Of a stretch of DNA of 64,000 nucleotides, positions 52,578-61,871 are shown piece after piece. Under the pieces are notes generated by a model. It searched no databases and was not told the origin of the DNA. It worked only from the letters and a program-made list of their open reading frames with translations. Source of the stretch: Aliamphritea hakodatensis (lineage in GTDB: Bacteria > Pseudomonadota > Gammaproteobacteria > Pseudomonadales > Balneatricaceae); NCBI RefSeq assembly GCF_024347195.1, contig NZ_AP025281.1, positions 3,534,001 to 3,598,000 on the forward strand. The letters are read 5' to 3'. Made by a program: the position numbers and the translations under genes. How positions within the stretch are numbered: the first letter of the stretch is position 1; every line of letters begins with the position of its first letter.

Positions 52578-55500
52578 ATACCTCCGTTTCCTCCAACCAA
52601 GGCTGGGTTGCCTGGTTCACCCGTAACCCGGTGGCCGCCAACCTGCTGATGATATTTATTCTGGTGATCGGCAGCCTCACCGCCATGAATTTGCGGGTGG
52701 AAGACTTCCCTTCACTGCCCCCCAACAGCATCAGTGTCACCGTCAGCTACGACAGCGGTTCCGCCCTGACCAGCGAAGAAGGGGTGACCATCAAACTGGA
52801 AGAAGCCCTTAACGGCGTGCCGGGCATTAAACAGATCTCCGGCACCTCCGATGGCAGCGGCAGCTCGCTGACCATTGAACAGACCAGCGGCTATAATCTC
52901 GACATCCTGTATCAGGACGTCAAAAACCGCATAGACAGCATCACCACCCTGCCGGATCAGGCCGAGAAACCTGTGGTCAGCCGCCAGCTGGATGTTGAAG
53001 ACGCACTCAGTGTGCATCTGTACGGCAGCGCCGATCAGCAGACCCTGCAAGATACCGCCAAACGCCTGCGGGATCAGCTGCTTGCCAATCCGGTCATTGA
53101 AGAAGTGGTTACCAAGGGCCGGCAAACCCCGGAAATCACCATTCAGGCAGATGAACAGTTACTGCAATCCATGGGGCTAAGTCTGGATGACATTGCCACC
53201 CGGATCGCTGCGGCCTCAGTAACTGAATCCGGCGGCGAGCTCTACAGTGAAAACGGCACCCTGATCGTCAAAGCCGATCAGCCCAAATACTTCCAGCGCG
53301 AGTTTGCCAGTATCCTGATCAGCGAAACCCGCGACGGCCAGCGGATCACCCTCGGAGACGTCGCCCGGGTCTACGACAGCTACGCCCAGTCCGGCATTAT
53401 CGCCCGTTATAACAGCCAGCCGGCGGTTGAGCTGGCAGTACAGATGTACGGCGGCTCAGATATCATGCAGATATCTGAAAACGTTAAAACAGAAGTGGCA
53501 GCATTTCAGTCACAACTGCCGGCCAATGTTCAGACCAGCGTCTGGAACGACAGCAGCGTCTACATCACCGAACGGCTGGGGCTGCTGCTGAACAACAGCC
53601 TGATGGGCATTGCTCTGGTCATGCTAATGCTCTCCCTGTTACTGAACGTGCGAGTGGCATTCTGGGTCGGGGCCGGCCTGCCGGTCATTTTTGCCGGCGC
53701 CATGCTGCTGCTCGGACCAAACTTCTACAACCTGAGCCTCAACGAAATCACCACCTTTGGCTTTATCATCGCGCTGGGAATTGTGGTGGATGACGCCGTC
53801 GTGGTGGGCGAAAGCATCTACGCCGAACGGGAACGGCACGGTGCCAGTATCGAATCCACCATACGCGGTGCGCAGCGGGTAACCGTCCCGACCGTATTCG
53901 GCGTGCTGACCACGGTCGCCGCCTTTATGGCCCTGTCACTGGTGGAAGGCCGCCTCGGGAAAATCTTTGCCATGTTTGCCTACGCCGCGGCGTTCTGCCT
54001 GATCTTCTCCCTGATTGAATCCAAGCTGATTCTGCCCGCGCACCTGGCCAATCTGCGAATGCATTCATCCGGCAGTAACAACCCGCTGGCCAGAGGCTGG
54101 CGCTGGTTACAGGGCAAGATCAGTCAGGGGCTGAACTACTGGATCAGGCACCTGTACCGGCCGTTTATTCATCAGGCGCTGAAACTGCGCTACGCCACCC
54201 TGCTGCTGGCCGTTACTGTACTTATTATGGTCACCGGCATGGTACTCTCCGGCCAGATTCGCTCCGTCTTCTTCCCGGATATTCCCGAGAATACCATTCA
54301 GGTCTCCCTGACACTGGAAGACGAAGCCGGCTACGGGCTGGTGCAGTCACAGGCACTGGAAATTGAACAGGCCGGCCAGCAAATCAGCCGCCAGTTACAG
54401 GATGAATTCAGTCTGGACTTAGCGCCGATACAAAGCCTTTCGCTGCTGACCACCGACACCGGCGCCACCCTGACGGCAGAACTGAGCCCTCTCAGCGGCC
54501 GCCCCTTCGGTACCAACCTGATCGCCGAACGCTGGGAAGCGGCAACCCCTGCTCTTGAAGCGGTACGGAGGCTTCGCTTCATTACCGACCATGAAGACGA
54601 AGCCGACATCAGCATTGACCTGCGTGCAACAGACTCTGCCACCCTGCAAACCGCCAGCCGTAAAGTGCAACAGGCACTGAGTGACTATGCAGGCGTTTCC
54701 GGGGTACAGAACAGTATGAAAGCCGGCCAGCCACAGATCGACCTGCAACTGCGCCCGGAAGGTCAGGCAATGGGGCTGACCACCGCTATGCTGGCACAGC
54801 AAATCCAGCAAGCCTATCAGGGCTATGAAGTACAACGCATTCAGCGTGGCAAAGACGAAGTGAAAGTAAGGGTTCGCTATCCTGACGAACAGCGCCGCAG
54901 CGCGGATGACCTCAACCGTGCGCATATCCGTACGCCCGACGGTCAGGCGGTGCCGTTGCAGGCCGTGGCGGATATTTCCTCCGGATATGTGGCCCGGGAA
55001 ATCGAGCGTATCGACCGCAGCCGGGTCGCCGTCATCACCGCCGACCTGAATAAACAGGTCGCCGATGCTAACGACATTCTCGCCGCACTGGAAAGCGAAC
55101 TGTTTCAGCAGTTACGGCTGGATAACCCCGGACTGAGTATCGTCCTCAGCGGCGAAGCACAGGAAGAAGCGGAATCCACCGGCTCGCTGGTCATCGCATT
55201 TGCAGTCGCCCTGCTGGCCATTTACGCCCTGCTGGCCATTCCGCTGAAGTCCTATACCCAGCCTCTGCTGATCATGACCGCCATTCCCTTCGGCATCATA
55301 GGTGCGTTGCTGGGCCTCTGGTTACACGGCTTATCCCTGAGTATTCTGGCCATGTTCGGCATACTTGCGCTGTCCGGTGTGGTGGTCAACGACAGCCTGT
55401 TACTCATCAGCCGCTTTAACGAAAACCGAAATCTGGGCAAAGGGGTAAAGCTGGCCATGGTAGACGCCTGCTGCAGCCGGATGCGGGCCATCATTCTGAC

Positions 55501-55756
55501 CTCTGTAACCACCTACGTAGGTCTGGTTCCTCTAATACTGGATACCTCAGAAAGTGCACAGATTCTGATTCCGGCCGCCGTTGCCATGGGCTATGGCATT
55601 CTGTTTGCTACCATGATTACGCTGATACTGATTCCGGCGCTGGTGATGATCAGTGAAGATTTTCGTTTCAGTAAGAGCGGTAAAAACAAGGCTGCGCAGA
55701 CATCGCCAACACAGCCTCAGATTGCGGAGACTAAGATTGCGGAGACAAGCCTATGA
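52574..55756 (+). CDS. RND-superfamily efflux permease
   Basis: Inner-membrane proton-driven pump of 1060 residues with twelve membrane segments and two large periplasmic loops. TM4 carries the paired proton-relay aspartates (GIVVDDAVVVGESIYAERER, near residue 404). The late segment VVVNDSLLLISRFNENRNLG has the matching second-half motif. The sequence is more like the broad AcrB/CzcA-related group often coupled to NodT-type outer factors than AcrB itself, so the substrate cannot be named. The last four bases overlap a response regulator gene. Confidence 0.95.
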   Translation: MNTSVSSNQGWVAWFTRNPVAANLLMIFILVIGSLTAMNLRVEDFPSLPPNSISVTVSYDSGSALTSEEGVTIKLEEALNGVPGIKQISGTSDGSGSSLTIEQTSGYNLDILYQDVKNRIDSITTLPDQAEKPVVSRQLDVEDALSVHLYGSADQQTLQDTAKRLRDQLLANPVIEEVVTKGRQTPEITIQADEQLLQSMGLSLDDIATRIAAASVTESGGELYSENGTLIVKADQPKYFQREFASILISETRDGQRITLGDVARVYDSYAQSGIIARYNSQPAVELAVQMYGGSDIMQISENVKTEVAAFQSQLPANVQTSVWNDSSVYITERLGLLLNNSLMGIALVMLMLSLLLNVRVAFWVGAGLPVIFAGAMLLLGPNFYNLSLNEITTFGFIIALGIVVDDAVVVGESIYAERERHGASIESTIRGAQRVTVPTVFGVLTTVAAFMALSLVEGRLGKIFAMFAYAAAFCLIFSLIESKLILPAHLANLRMHSSGSNNPLARGWRWLQGKISQGLNYWIRHLYRPFIHQALKLRYATLLLAVTVLIMVTGMVLSGQIRSVFFPDIPENTIQVSLTLEDEAGYGLVQSQALEIEQAGQQISRQLQDEFSLDLAPIQSLSLLTTDTGATLTAELSPLSGRPFGTNLIAERWEAATPALEAVRRLRFITDHEDEADISIDLRATDSATLQTASRKVQQALSDYAGVSGVQNSMKAGQPQIDLQLRPEGQAMGLTTAMLAQQIQQAYQGYEVQRIQRGKDEVKVRVRYPDEQRRSADDLNRAHIRTPDGQAVPLQAVADISSGYVAREIERIDRSRVAVITADLNKQVADANDILAALESELFQQLRLDNPGLSIVLSGEAQEEAESTGSLVIAFAVALLAIYALLAIPLKSYTQPLLIMTAIPFGIIGALLGLWLHGLSLSILAMFGILALSGVVVNDSLLLISRFNENRNLGKGVKLAMVDACCSRMRAIILTSVTTYVGLVPLILDTSESAQILIPAAVAMGYGILFATMITLILIPALVMISEDFRFSKSGKNKAAQTSPTQPQIAETKIAETSL

Positions 55757-56427
55757 CACTCAGCACTTTGCTGGTTGAAGATGATCAGGACCTTGCAGAC
55801 TCCATCTGTGAATACCTGCGTCTGAAGTCAATCAGCGTCGACCATGCGAACAATGGCCCTGACGGTCTGAAGCTGGCCAGCAAAAATCAGTACGATGTAC
55901 TGCTGCTGGACCTGATGCTGCCAGGGCTGGATGGCCTCAGCCTGTGCCGGGAACTGCGCAGCCAGGGCATCAAAACACCGGTCCTGATGCTCACCGCCCG
56001 GGATACTCTGGACGATAAAGTGGCCGGTTTCACCGCCGGCAGTGATGACTATCTCGTCAAGCCCTTCGCACTGGAAGAACTGACAGTACGGGTGCTGTCA
56101 CTGGCCAGATGGCACAGCGGACAGGTACGTACTCTGCAGGTGGGAGACCTCCGGCTGGATCTGGATAATCAGCAAGTCTGGCGGCAACAACATCCCCTGA
56201 AAATCTCACCCACCGGCTATATCCTGCTGGAAATTCTGATGCGTGCCAGCCCGGCAATTATCACCCGGGAAACACTGGAACAGGCAATCTGGTCCGATGA
56301 ACCGCCAGACAGTAACGCCCTGAAAGTCCACCTGTATCACCTGCGTAAACAGGTCGATAAGCCTTTCAGCCAGCCGCTGATCCATACCCTGCCGGGAAAA
56401 GGCTATGTGCTGAAACAAAGCTCATAA
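55753..56427 (+). CDS. OmpR-family response regulator (efflux locus, second, no own kinase)
   Basis: A 224-residue regulator with receiver D53 (LLDLMLPGLDG), K103 (DYLVKPFALEEL) and a C-terminal winged helix (HTLPGKGYVLKQSS). Its start overlaps the permease stop by four bases, so it is translated from the pump transcript. No kinase gene follows. It resembles the regulator at the head of the locus, so it may share its kinase, form heterodimers with it, or give feedback control. The next gene is convergent. Confidence 0.94.
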   Translation: MTLSTLLVEDDQDLADSICEYLRLKSISVDHANNGPDGLKLASKNQYDVLLLDLMLPGLDGLSLCRELRSQGIKTPVLMLTARDTLDDKVAGFTAGSDDYLVKPFALEELTVRVLSLARWHSGQVRTLQVGDLRLDLDNQQVWRQQHPLKISPTGYILLEILMRASPAIITRETLEQAIWSDEPPDSNALKVHLYHLRKQVDKPFSQPLIHTLPGKGYVLKQSS

Positions 56428-56438
56428 TAACCGCAAAG

Positions 56439-57587
56439 CTACCGGGCCAGCTTCAGTTGCCGGCCCAGTAATTTCGGTGAACAGCCAAACTGATCTTTAA
56501 CGTTTTTACTGAAGTGTGAGGTGCTGGAGAATCCGCAGGCAATGGAAATTTCGGTAATACTCTTGCTGGTTTTTTGCAGTAGCTCCCTTGCCCGGTTCAG
56601 CCGCAGCTCCATGTAATAACGGGACGGCTGGCTGTCCAGATACTTCCTGAACAGCCGTTCCACCTGCCGGCGGGAAATGCCCAACAAATCGGAAATCTCC
56701 TGCAAAGACAGCGGTTCCTCAATATTCGACTCCATCAGCAAAATGGCATCCTGCAAACAGGCCGGCAGATACACAGACTGCTGCCGGCTGTGCGCCCCCC
56801 GCTGAGACTCACCGGACGGACGGGTGCGGTACACCAACCGGTCAGACACGGCTCTGGCCAGGGTCTGACCATGTGCCTCGCCGACAAAATGCAGCAGTAA
56901 ATCCTGCACATCACTGCCACCGGCACAGCTGAAACGGTCCTTATCCACCACATATAACTGTGAACTGAGCATCAGACGGGGATACTCCTCCTGCAACGCC
57001 GCCAGATACTCCCAGTGAGTGGTACAGGCATAATCATCCAGCAAGCCCGCCCGGGCCAGCGGATAACTGCCCGCTCCGAAGGCACCGATCTCCAGACTGA
57101 AATGCCCTGCCTGCCGCAGCCAGCGCAGCACCTGCGGGTCATCACAATCCTGACCGCCGCACACAATCAGCTTATCCAGCCGCGCCGGATCAAGCCTCTG
57201 AATTCCCTGCTGCACCCCCACCTCAAAACCTTCCTCCGACAGCACCGCCAAACCATCCCGGCTGCAGAGCGTCCAGCGATACAAGGTCTGCTCCGCCAGC
57301 TTATTGGCGTTACTCAGCACAGCGACTGCTGCACTCAGACACGCCATTGCCGTTCCCGGCAGTAGCAGAAATGCAATTTCCTCTGCCTTCTCAACCCGCT
57401 GTGGCCCGGTAAGCATATTCATCGCAGCGGGATCAGCTTCTTTACCAAAAGCAGGCCGTATCACCACCCCGGAATTAACAGGTGGAAAATCACGGTCACG
57501 GTAAAGCTGAGGCACATGCAAAGGCAGGGAATTGACAGACGAGCTGACAGAGGAACCGAGAAACACAGGTTTAGATAGCAAATTCAT
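56439..57587 (-). CDS. GlxA-type AraC-family regulator (DJ-1/PfpI-like domain plus HTH)
   Basis: A regulator of up to 382 residues. A class I glutamine amidotransferase-like (DJ-1/PfpI) domain spans about residues 70-240 (IAFLLLPGTAMACLSAAVAV; AGHFSLEIGAFGAGSYPLAR). The AraC-type double HTH spans about 280-380 (SLQEISDLLGISRRQVERLF and SITEISIACGFSSTSHFSKN). Relatives include GbdR, CdhR, SouR and the pseudomonad ArgR, which sense glycine betaine, carnitine, sarcosine or arginine. The first 55 residues look unconserved, and ATG at 57422 is an alternative start. No target operon is adjacent. It is convergent with the efflux locus. Confidence 0.9.
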   Translation of the reverse strand: MNLLSKPVFLGSSVSSSVNSLPLHVPQLYRDRDFPPVNSGVVIRPAFGKEADPAAMNMLTGPQRVEKAEEIAFLLLPGTAMACLSAAVAVLSNANKLAEQTLYRWTLCSRDGLAVLSEEGFEVGVQQGIQRLDPARLDKLIVCGGQDCDDPQVLRWLRQAGHFSLEIGAFGAGSYPLARAGLLDDYACTTHWEYLAALQEEYPRLMLSSQLYVVDKDRFSCAGGSDVQDLLLHFVGEAHGQTLARAVSDRLVYRTRPSGESQRGAHSRQQSVYLPACLQDAILLMESNIEEPLSLQEISDLLGISRRQVERLFRKYLDSQPSRYYMELRLNRARELLQKTSKSITEISIACGFSSTSHFSKNVKDQFGCSPKLLGRQLKLAR

Positions 57588-57939
57588 AGGCGCGGGCCAT
57601 ACAACAGGCAGATTATTATTGTTTGCCGAACTTACCCCGATAATAGCCCCGCCGGCTCTACCCGTAAATTTGATAATTTATATAGAAGCTATGAGAATTT
57701 CTGTTAGCAAGAGCAAACCAAATGCTCCCAAAACGGCTAACCTGACTAAAAGAAACAGAGAAGAATACAAAACTGAACCTGAAATACAGGCACGTATTCT
57801 GTTGATTAACGCCGTCCTGAAGAAATCAAAAGACATGTCCCATAGTTCAACCCGACAACGTTCAACACTGCTTTGTCTCTGTACCCGACCAACCGGGCAG
57901 AATCCATTCAGCGGCCCGGCAACTCAAAAAGGTTTTGAT
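57588..57939. promoter_or_regulatory. Gap between the GlxA-type regulator and the Imm44-like gene
   Basis: A 352-base gap, more AT-rich than the genes to its left and marking the start of the accessory region. An open frame runs through it into the Imm44-like gene, but it lacks a ribosome-binding site and has no recognisable protein pattern. It probably holds divergent promoters. Confidence 0.4.
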
Positions 57940-58371
57940 ATGAAATTCTTTTTAAGCGGAGAAATTGATGCTAGCCACCCGCACGACCTGATTGACAAAA
58001 AGTTTCAAACCGCCAGCGCCTTTGTCACCGAAAAATTAACACCTGTTCTCGAAGCAACCGATTATGGCTCTGAAGTACTTGAACTAAATATTATTCCGAT
58101 CATCATGAAGCTACCGCCATCCATGGAAAATGCAGGCTGGTTTAAAGAGCGAAAATTATTTCAGCGTAAACAGAAATCAACAGATTTCAGACTGCGGATA
58201 GATTACGACGCATTTTGTAATGGTGATGATAAGCTGCGGGTAAGATTAATTTTTGACAATATAATTCAGTCCGTCCGAATCCTGAAAAGCCGTACCAGCA
58301 AGCACTTTCAGGGAGCACAGTTAGAAAAAGATATCACTGAATGTTTTAATCAAAACATTCAATCCGTTTGA
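57940..58371 (+). CDS. Imm44-like immunity protein
   Basis: A 143-residue protein resembling the Imm44 family of predicted polymorphic-toxin immunity proteins. The family-like parts are the start MKFFLSGEID, then DYGSEVLELNIIPIIMKLP and FRLRIDYDAFCNGDDKLRVR followed by LIFDNIIQSVRIL. AAGG eight bases upstream fixes ATG at 57940, although the frame is open from 57532. No toxin gene with a CdiA, Rhs or LXG layout lies beside it, so it looks like an orphan immunity gene. The family assignment rests on remembered sequence pattern and needs a profile search. Confidence 0.7.
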   Translation: MKFFLSGEIDASHPHDLIDKKFQTASAFVTEKLTPVLEATDYGSEVLELNIIPIIMKLPPSMENAGWFKERKLFQRKQKSTDFRLRIDYDAFCNGDDKLRVRLIFDNIIQSVRILKSRTSKHFQGAQLEKDITECFNQNIQSV

Positions 58372-58427
58372 CCCTGTAAAGAATTCATCAATAAATACGC
58401 TTCACCCCGTTAACAAGGAAGAACATT

Positions 58428-59072
58428 TTGGAAACTCAGTTAAAGGAATACTATAAAAACCGTGCCACAGAGTTTGATCAAATCTACACAAGGCCGGAGC
58501 GGCAAAAAGACATCCGACAACTCACACACTTTCTGCAATGTACTCTGGCCGGCAAACATGTACTGGAAATAGCCTGTGGTACAGGATTCTGGACACATAA
58601 ATACAGTACTGATACCGCCAGTGTTCTGGCCACAGATTACAACGAAGCAGTGCTCGAGGTCGCAAAAAGCAAAGAGTATTCAAATCCCAATATCACCTTT
58701 ATCACCGACGATGCCTACAGCCTCAGCAATGTGCGCCAAAAAGCCAATGCCTGCTATGCAGGATTCTGGCTTTCACACGTCAATAAGAACAATCTCAGCT
58801 CATTCATAGAAACCCTGCACGAAAACCTCGAACCGGGCAGTGCTGTTATTTTTGCGGATAATCTCTACGTTGAAGGTAACAGTACTCCGGTCAGCCGCCG
58901 GGATGCAGCGGGGAATACCTACCAGACCCGCACCCTGAAAGACGGCACCCAGCACGAAATACTTAAAAACTTCATCACTGAAGAAGACTTCCGCACCTTA
59001 CTGGGTGACCGCGTGAAAAACCTGCACTATCAACAACTGCAGTACTTCTGGTACGGGTATTACGAGGTATAG
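58428..59072 (+). CDS. Class I SAM-dependent methyltransferase
   Basis: A 214-residue Rossmann-fold methyltransferase. Motif I is VLEIACGTGFWT (residues 45-56), with VLATDYNEAVLEVAKSKE as the next acidic motif. The substrate is unknown; small-molecule or SAM-binding proteins of this style are common. The start codon is TTG at 58428, strongly supported by AAGGAAG seven bases upstream. It lies 56 bases after the Imm44-like gene on the same strand, with similar base composition, and may be co-transcribed with it. Confidence 0.88.
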   Translation: METQLKEYYKNRATEFDQIYTRPERQKDIRQLTHFLQCTLAGKHVLEIACGTGFWTHKYSTDTASVLATDYNEAVLEVAKSKEYSNPNITFITDDAYSLSNVRQKANACYAGFWLSHVNKNNLSSFIETLHENLEPGSAVIFADNLYVEGNSTPVSRRDAAGNTYQTRTLKDGTQHEILKNFITEEDFRTLLGDRVKNLHYQQLQYFWYGYYEV

Positions 59073-59346
59073 CTGAAGCTGGAATGCATCCCCAGGTAAG
59101 CGGGAAACTCACTCTGAAACAAAAAAAGTTAACGCTGGCCTTCCGTATCACGTGACGCATAATAGCCCGCAAATATTTCTGCAGAACCTGTGCAGACGCC
59201 GGTAAAAACAATCCGGCGATACAACTACATAATACAGATACCTATGACAAGCAATGGCCCTTTTAACACAGGGCTTCAGATCAGACCGGAAACCGGTGTA
59301 ACCAAGCTGCCGCGCAGGTTTCCTCCGTAAAATCATAGGAGTCAGT

Positions 59347-59814
59347 ATGTCAGCCCCCATTCATTCAGAACATTACGAAAGCAATAAACCTCAGGCCGGA
59401 CGACGCTTTAAAGACGCTTTACCTGCCCTCATCCGGATCATTCCCACGGTAATCATTGTCCACCTGATTCCGGTTGTCGCCATTGAAAATCTGATAACCG
59501 TCATGGGCTTACTGTCAGCAGACACGCAAACATTTGTCACTGATCACGTGAATCTGGTCATTGTCATCTCTGCAATTCTGGTAATGATTCAACTGATCGT
59601 CTGGCGATTTAAACGCAACCCAAAAGACACAAAGTTTATCTCCATGACCTTAATGTCGCTGCCGTTCATGGCGGTGCTGATTCTGATAAAAATACTCATC
59701 GCCACAACCGGAATGCAAACGCTGCTGACCGGAGTTTCAGCGCTGGCGGTCGTGGCACTGATTCCCGTCGGCGTCGTTGCTGTTAAGAAAATGCACGGTT
59801 CAGCGTCACGGTAA
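59347..59814 (+). CDS. Small membrane protein of unknown function
   Basis: A 155-residue protein with four hydrophobic segments (about residues 30-52, 67-88, 97-117, 123-145), short loops and a polar N-terminus. AGGAG five bases before the ATG makes it a credible gene. I recognise no family. The segment between the second and third helices is basic (RFKRNPKD), which fits the cytoplasmic side. An inverted repeat (59863-59886) follows it. Confidence 0.75.
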   Translation: MSAPIHSEHYESNKPQAGRRFKDALPALIRIIPTVIIVHLIPVVAIENLITVMGLLSADTQTFVTDHVNLVIVISAILVMIQLIVWRFKRNPKDTKFISMTLMSLPFMAVLILIKILIATTGMQTLLTGVSALAVVALIPVGVVAVKKMHGSASR

Positions 59815-60306
59815 CGGTAACGGTTCCTTAGCATTCGCTGCTGCACGGTATCATTGACTCAAAATCAGGCGCCTCTGCGCCTGATTCTCTGACCGCTTTC
59901 TTACCAGCTAATCACTCAGGTTCGAGTAAAGGATAACGGACTGTTATGTCACCACACCCGGCCTACTGAGTATTTCTTTAGCATAAAAGGCCGGAAAGGC
60001 GCGATGAACTGATTTCCCACCCTGATTGTTATATTCACCGCCCTCCTGACATAAGGAAGAGTTAACCCGCAGTATTGCCACCAAAGCGCTGACAGCATGC
60101 GATTAGTCACCTCATTAATCGCTCAGACCGTTGAGCGATATCTACAGACAGATCAACCCGGGGAATTACGCGCCCGGAAGGAGAGACCTGAAGATCTTAT
60201 CTGCCACTGTGATGGATTTAACGGCTTCTCAGTAAACCGCCTGACTTACACTTCCTGACCGCCTGTCGCCAACAGGCATCAGGACTCATCATGTCAGGAG
60301 ACGCTT
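59815..60306. other. Gap with inverted repeats before the cyclase gene
   Basis: A 492-base gap. It contains a perfect AATCAGGCGC/GCGCCTGATT repeat (59863-59886), probably the end of the preceding transcript, and an ATCGCTCA/TGAGCGAT repeat at 60118-60139. No credible ORF, tRNA or mobile-element end was seen. Confidence 0.45.
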
Positions 60307-61095
60307 ATGAAACGCTTTATATGCTCAGTATTCCTTTCAGCGGTATCCCTCACTGCATATGCAGACAACCTGTTTAAAGGACAATGGATCGATCTAACCC
60401 ACGATTTTTCAGAAGAGGCCATTTACTGGCCCACAGCAGACGGTTTTAAACAGGAGAAGGTTTTTCAGGGCCGGACAGATGCCGGATTCTATTACACGGC
60501 CTACAATTTCAGCGGTGCTGAACACGGTGGTACACACGTCGACTCACCCATTCATTTTGCCGAGAACCGCAACACCGTCGATCAGATCCCGGTAGATCAG
60601 TTGATAGGGCCGGGCGTCGTCATCCGGATTACCGATAAAGCCCAAAAAGACCGCAACTATCAGGTCACCACTGAAGATATTCTAAGCTGGGAAGCCCAAA
60701 ACGGCAGACTGCCGGATGGCAGTATCCTGCTGATCGACAGCGGCTCAGGTAAATTCTGGCCTGACAAAAAAGCCTACATGGGCACTGCTGAACGGGGTCA
60801 GGAAGCCGTTCCCAAACTGAAGTTTCCGGGCATTCATCCGGATACTGCCCAGTTTTTAGTGTCAGAGAGAAACATAAAAGCCGTCGGCATCGACTCCCCC
60901 AGTATTGATTACGGCAGCTCTACCCTGTTCGGTACCCATACAATCCTGTTTGAGAAAAATATACCCGGACTGGAAAATGTCGCAAATCTTGATCAGCTTC
61001 CCTTAAAAGATTTTACCCTGGTTGGCTTACCGATGAAGATCGCCAACGGCAGCGGCGCACCGTTACGTATCGTCGCTTTCATTCCTGCTGACTGA
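60307..61095 (+). CDS. Exported cyclase-family (kynurenine formamidase-like) hydrolase
   Basis: A 262-residue metal-dependent hydrolase of the cyclase superfamily. The diagnostic metal motif is HGGTHVDSPIHF (H73, H77, D79, H83). It begins with a signal peptide (CSVFLSAVSLTAYA, cleavage near residue 19), so the protein should be periplasmic, whereas kynurenine formamidase KynB is cytoplasmic and shorter. WIDLTHDFSEEAIYWPTADG is also typical. A ring-opening or amide-cleaving activity is expected; the substrate is unknown. AGGAGA precedes the ATG. Confidence 0.88.
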   Translation: MKRFICSVFLSAVSLTAYADNLFKGQWIDLTHDFSEEAIYWPTADGFKQEKVFQGRTDAGFYYTAYNFSGAEHGGTHVDSPIHFAENRNTVDQIPVDQLIGPGVVIRITDKAQKDRNYQVTTEDILSWEAQNGRLPDGSILLIDSGSGKFWPDKKAYMGTAERGQEAVPKLKFPGIHPDTAQFLVSERNIKAVGIDSPSIDYGSSTLFGTHTILFEKNIPGLENVANLDQLPLKDFTLVGLPMKIANGSGAPLRIVAFIPAD

Positions 61096-61180
61096 ACGCA
61101 AGTGTCCGGCTTCAGACAGACCTGACAGCCGGCCCTTCTGCCGCGCGGCCGTCACAGAGTTTTAAAAACGGATACCCTAG

Positions 61181-61381
61181 ATGAAAACCCTCATCATCAC
61201 CTGTGTTATAGGGCTGCTAACAGCCTGCAGCAACGAAGAGATCTACAGCCAGATTCAGGAAGATCAGCGCAGAGCCTGCCTTGATCTGCCCCAGACCGCC
61301 ACTGATGCCTGTTTACGGCAGTATTCCCCCTCCTATCAGGAATATGAGGAATCCAGGCAGAAAACCACTAAACACTTGTAG
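61181..61381 (+). CDS. Small lipoprotein
   Basis: A 66-residue predicted lipoprotein. MKTLIITCVIGLLTAC has a short basic start, a hydrophobic core and a lipobox ending at Cys16. The mature part is 50 residues, polar, with two further cysteines (RRACLDLP, DACLRQY) that could form a disulfide. The gene lies 85 bases after the cyclase and may share its transcript. No family recognised. Confidence 0.65.
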   Translation: MKTLIITCVIGLLTACSNEEIYSQIQEDQRRACLDLPQTATDACLRQYSPSYQEYEESRQKTTKHL

Positions 61382-61871
61382 GCAATCCAATTGCTACGCT
61401 TACCAGCGTCAGATCTTATTTCGGCAGAACTGAAATCACACCCACAAAGATCATCCGGATACAAACAAAACTCCCCGCAGGTACCTCAGCCCGGGCACTC
61501 AAAATGCCTGAGCACCAACCGCTTATCTGTATCTGTTCATTACCGGCACCGCTCAGGCAAACAGCACTGGATCAGAAAAGAAACATTCTGCAGAATCCGA
61601 AAAATAGTTAACACTGCAATCACCGTTCAGAACACCGCGTCACTAACGTAACAAAAGCACTGATAGCATCTACAATGGTTATTACCTGTAAAAGCAGTGG
61701 TTACGTCAGACGGAGGGCTTTTCGTTCAGCGTTACCTTTAATCGCACCGATAAACCGCAGTAGCGACTGACAAAATACGTCACGGATAACATCTCCCGCC
61801 CTCTGACCCGCCTGAAAAAAATTCGGGAAGTAACCACACCCGTATTCAAAGATGTTAAGGAGGAACAGCAA
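61382..61871. other. Gap with no supported gene
   Basis: A 490-base gap. The only open frame (61391-61651) has no ribosome-binding site and an irregular composition, so I do not call it. The last bases hold a strong AAGGAGG ribosome-binding site for the next gene. Confidence 0.5.

Noticed and set aside
57532..57939. N-terminal extension of the Imm44-like reading frame
   Set aside because: The extension overlaps the GlxA-type gene start, lacks a ribosome-binding site, and the internal ATG at 57940 has a good one and matches the family start.
61391..61651. An 86-codon open frame in the gap after the small lipoprotein gene
   Set aside because: No ribosome-binding site, no signal or domain pattern, and erratic composition.
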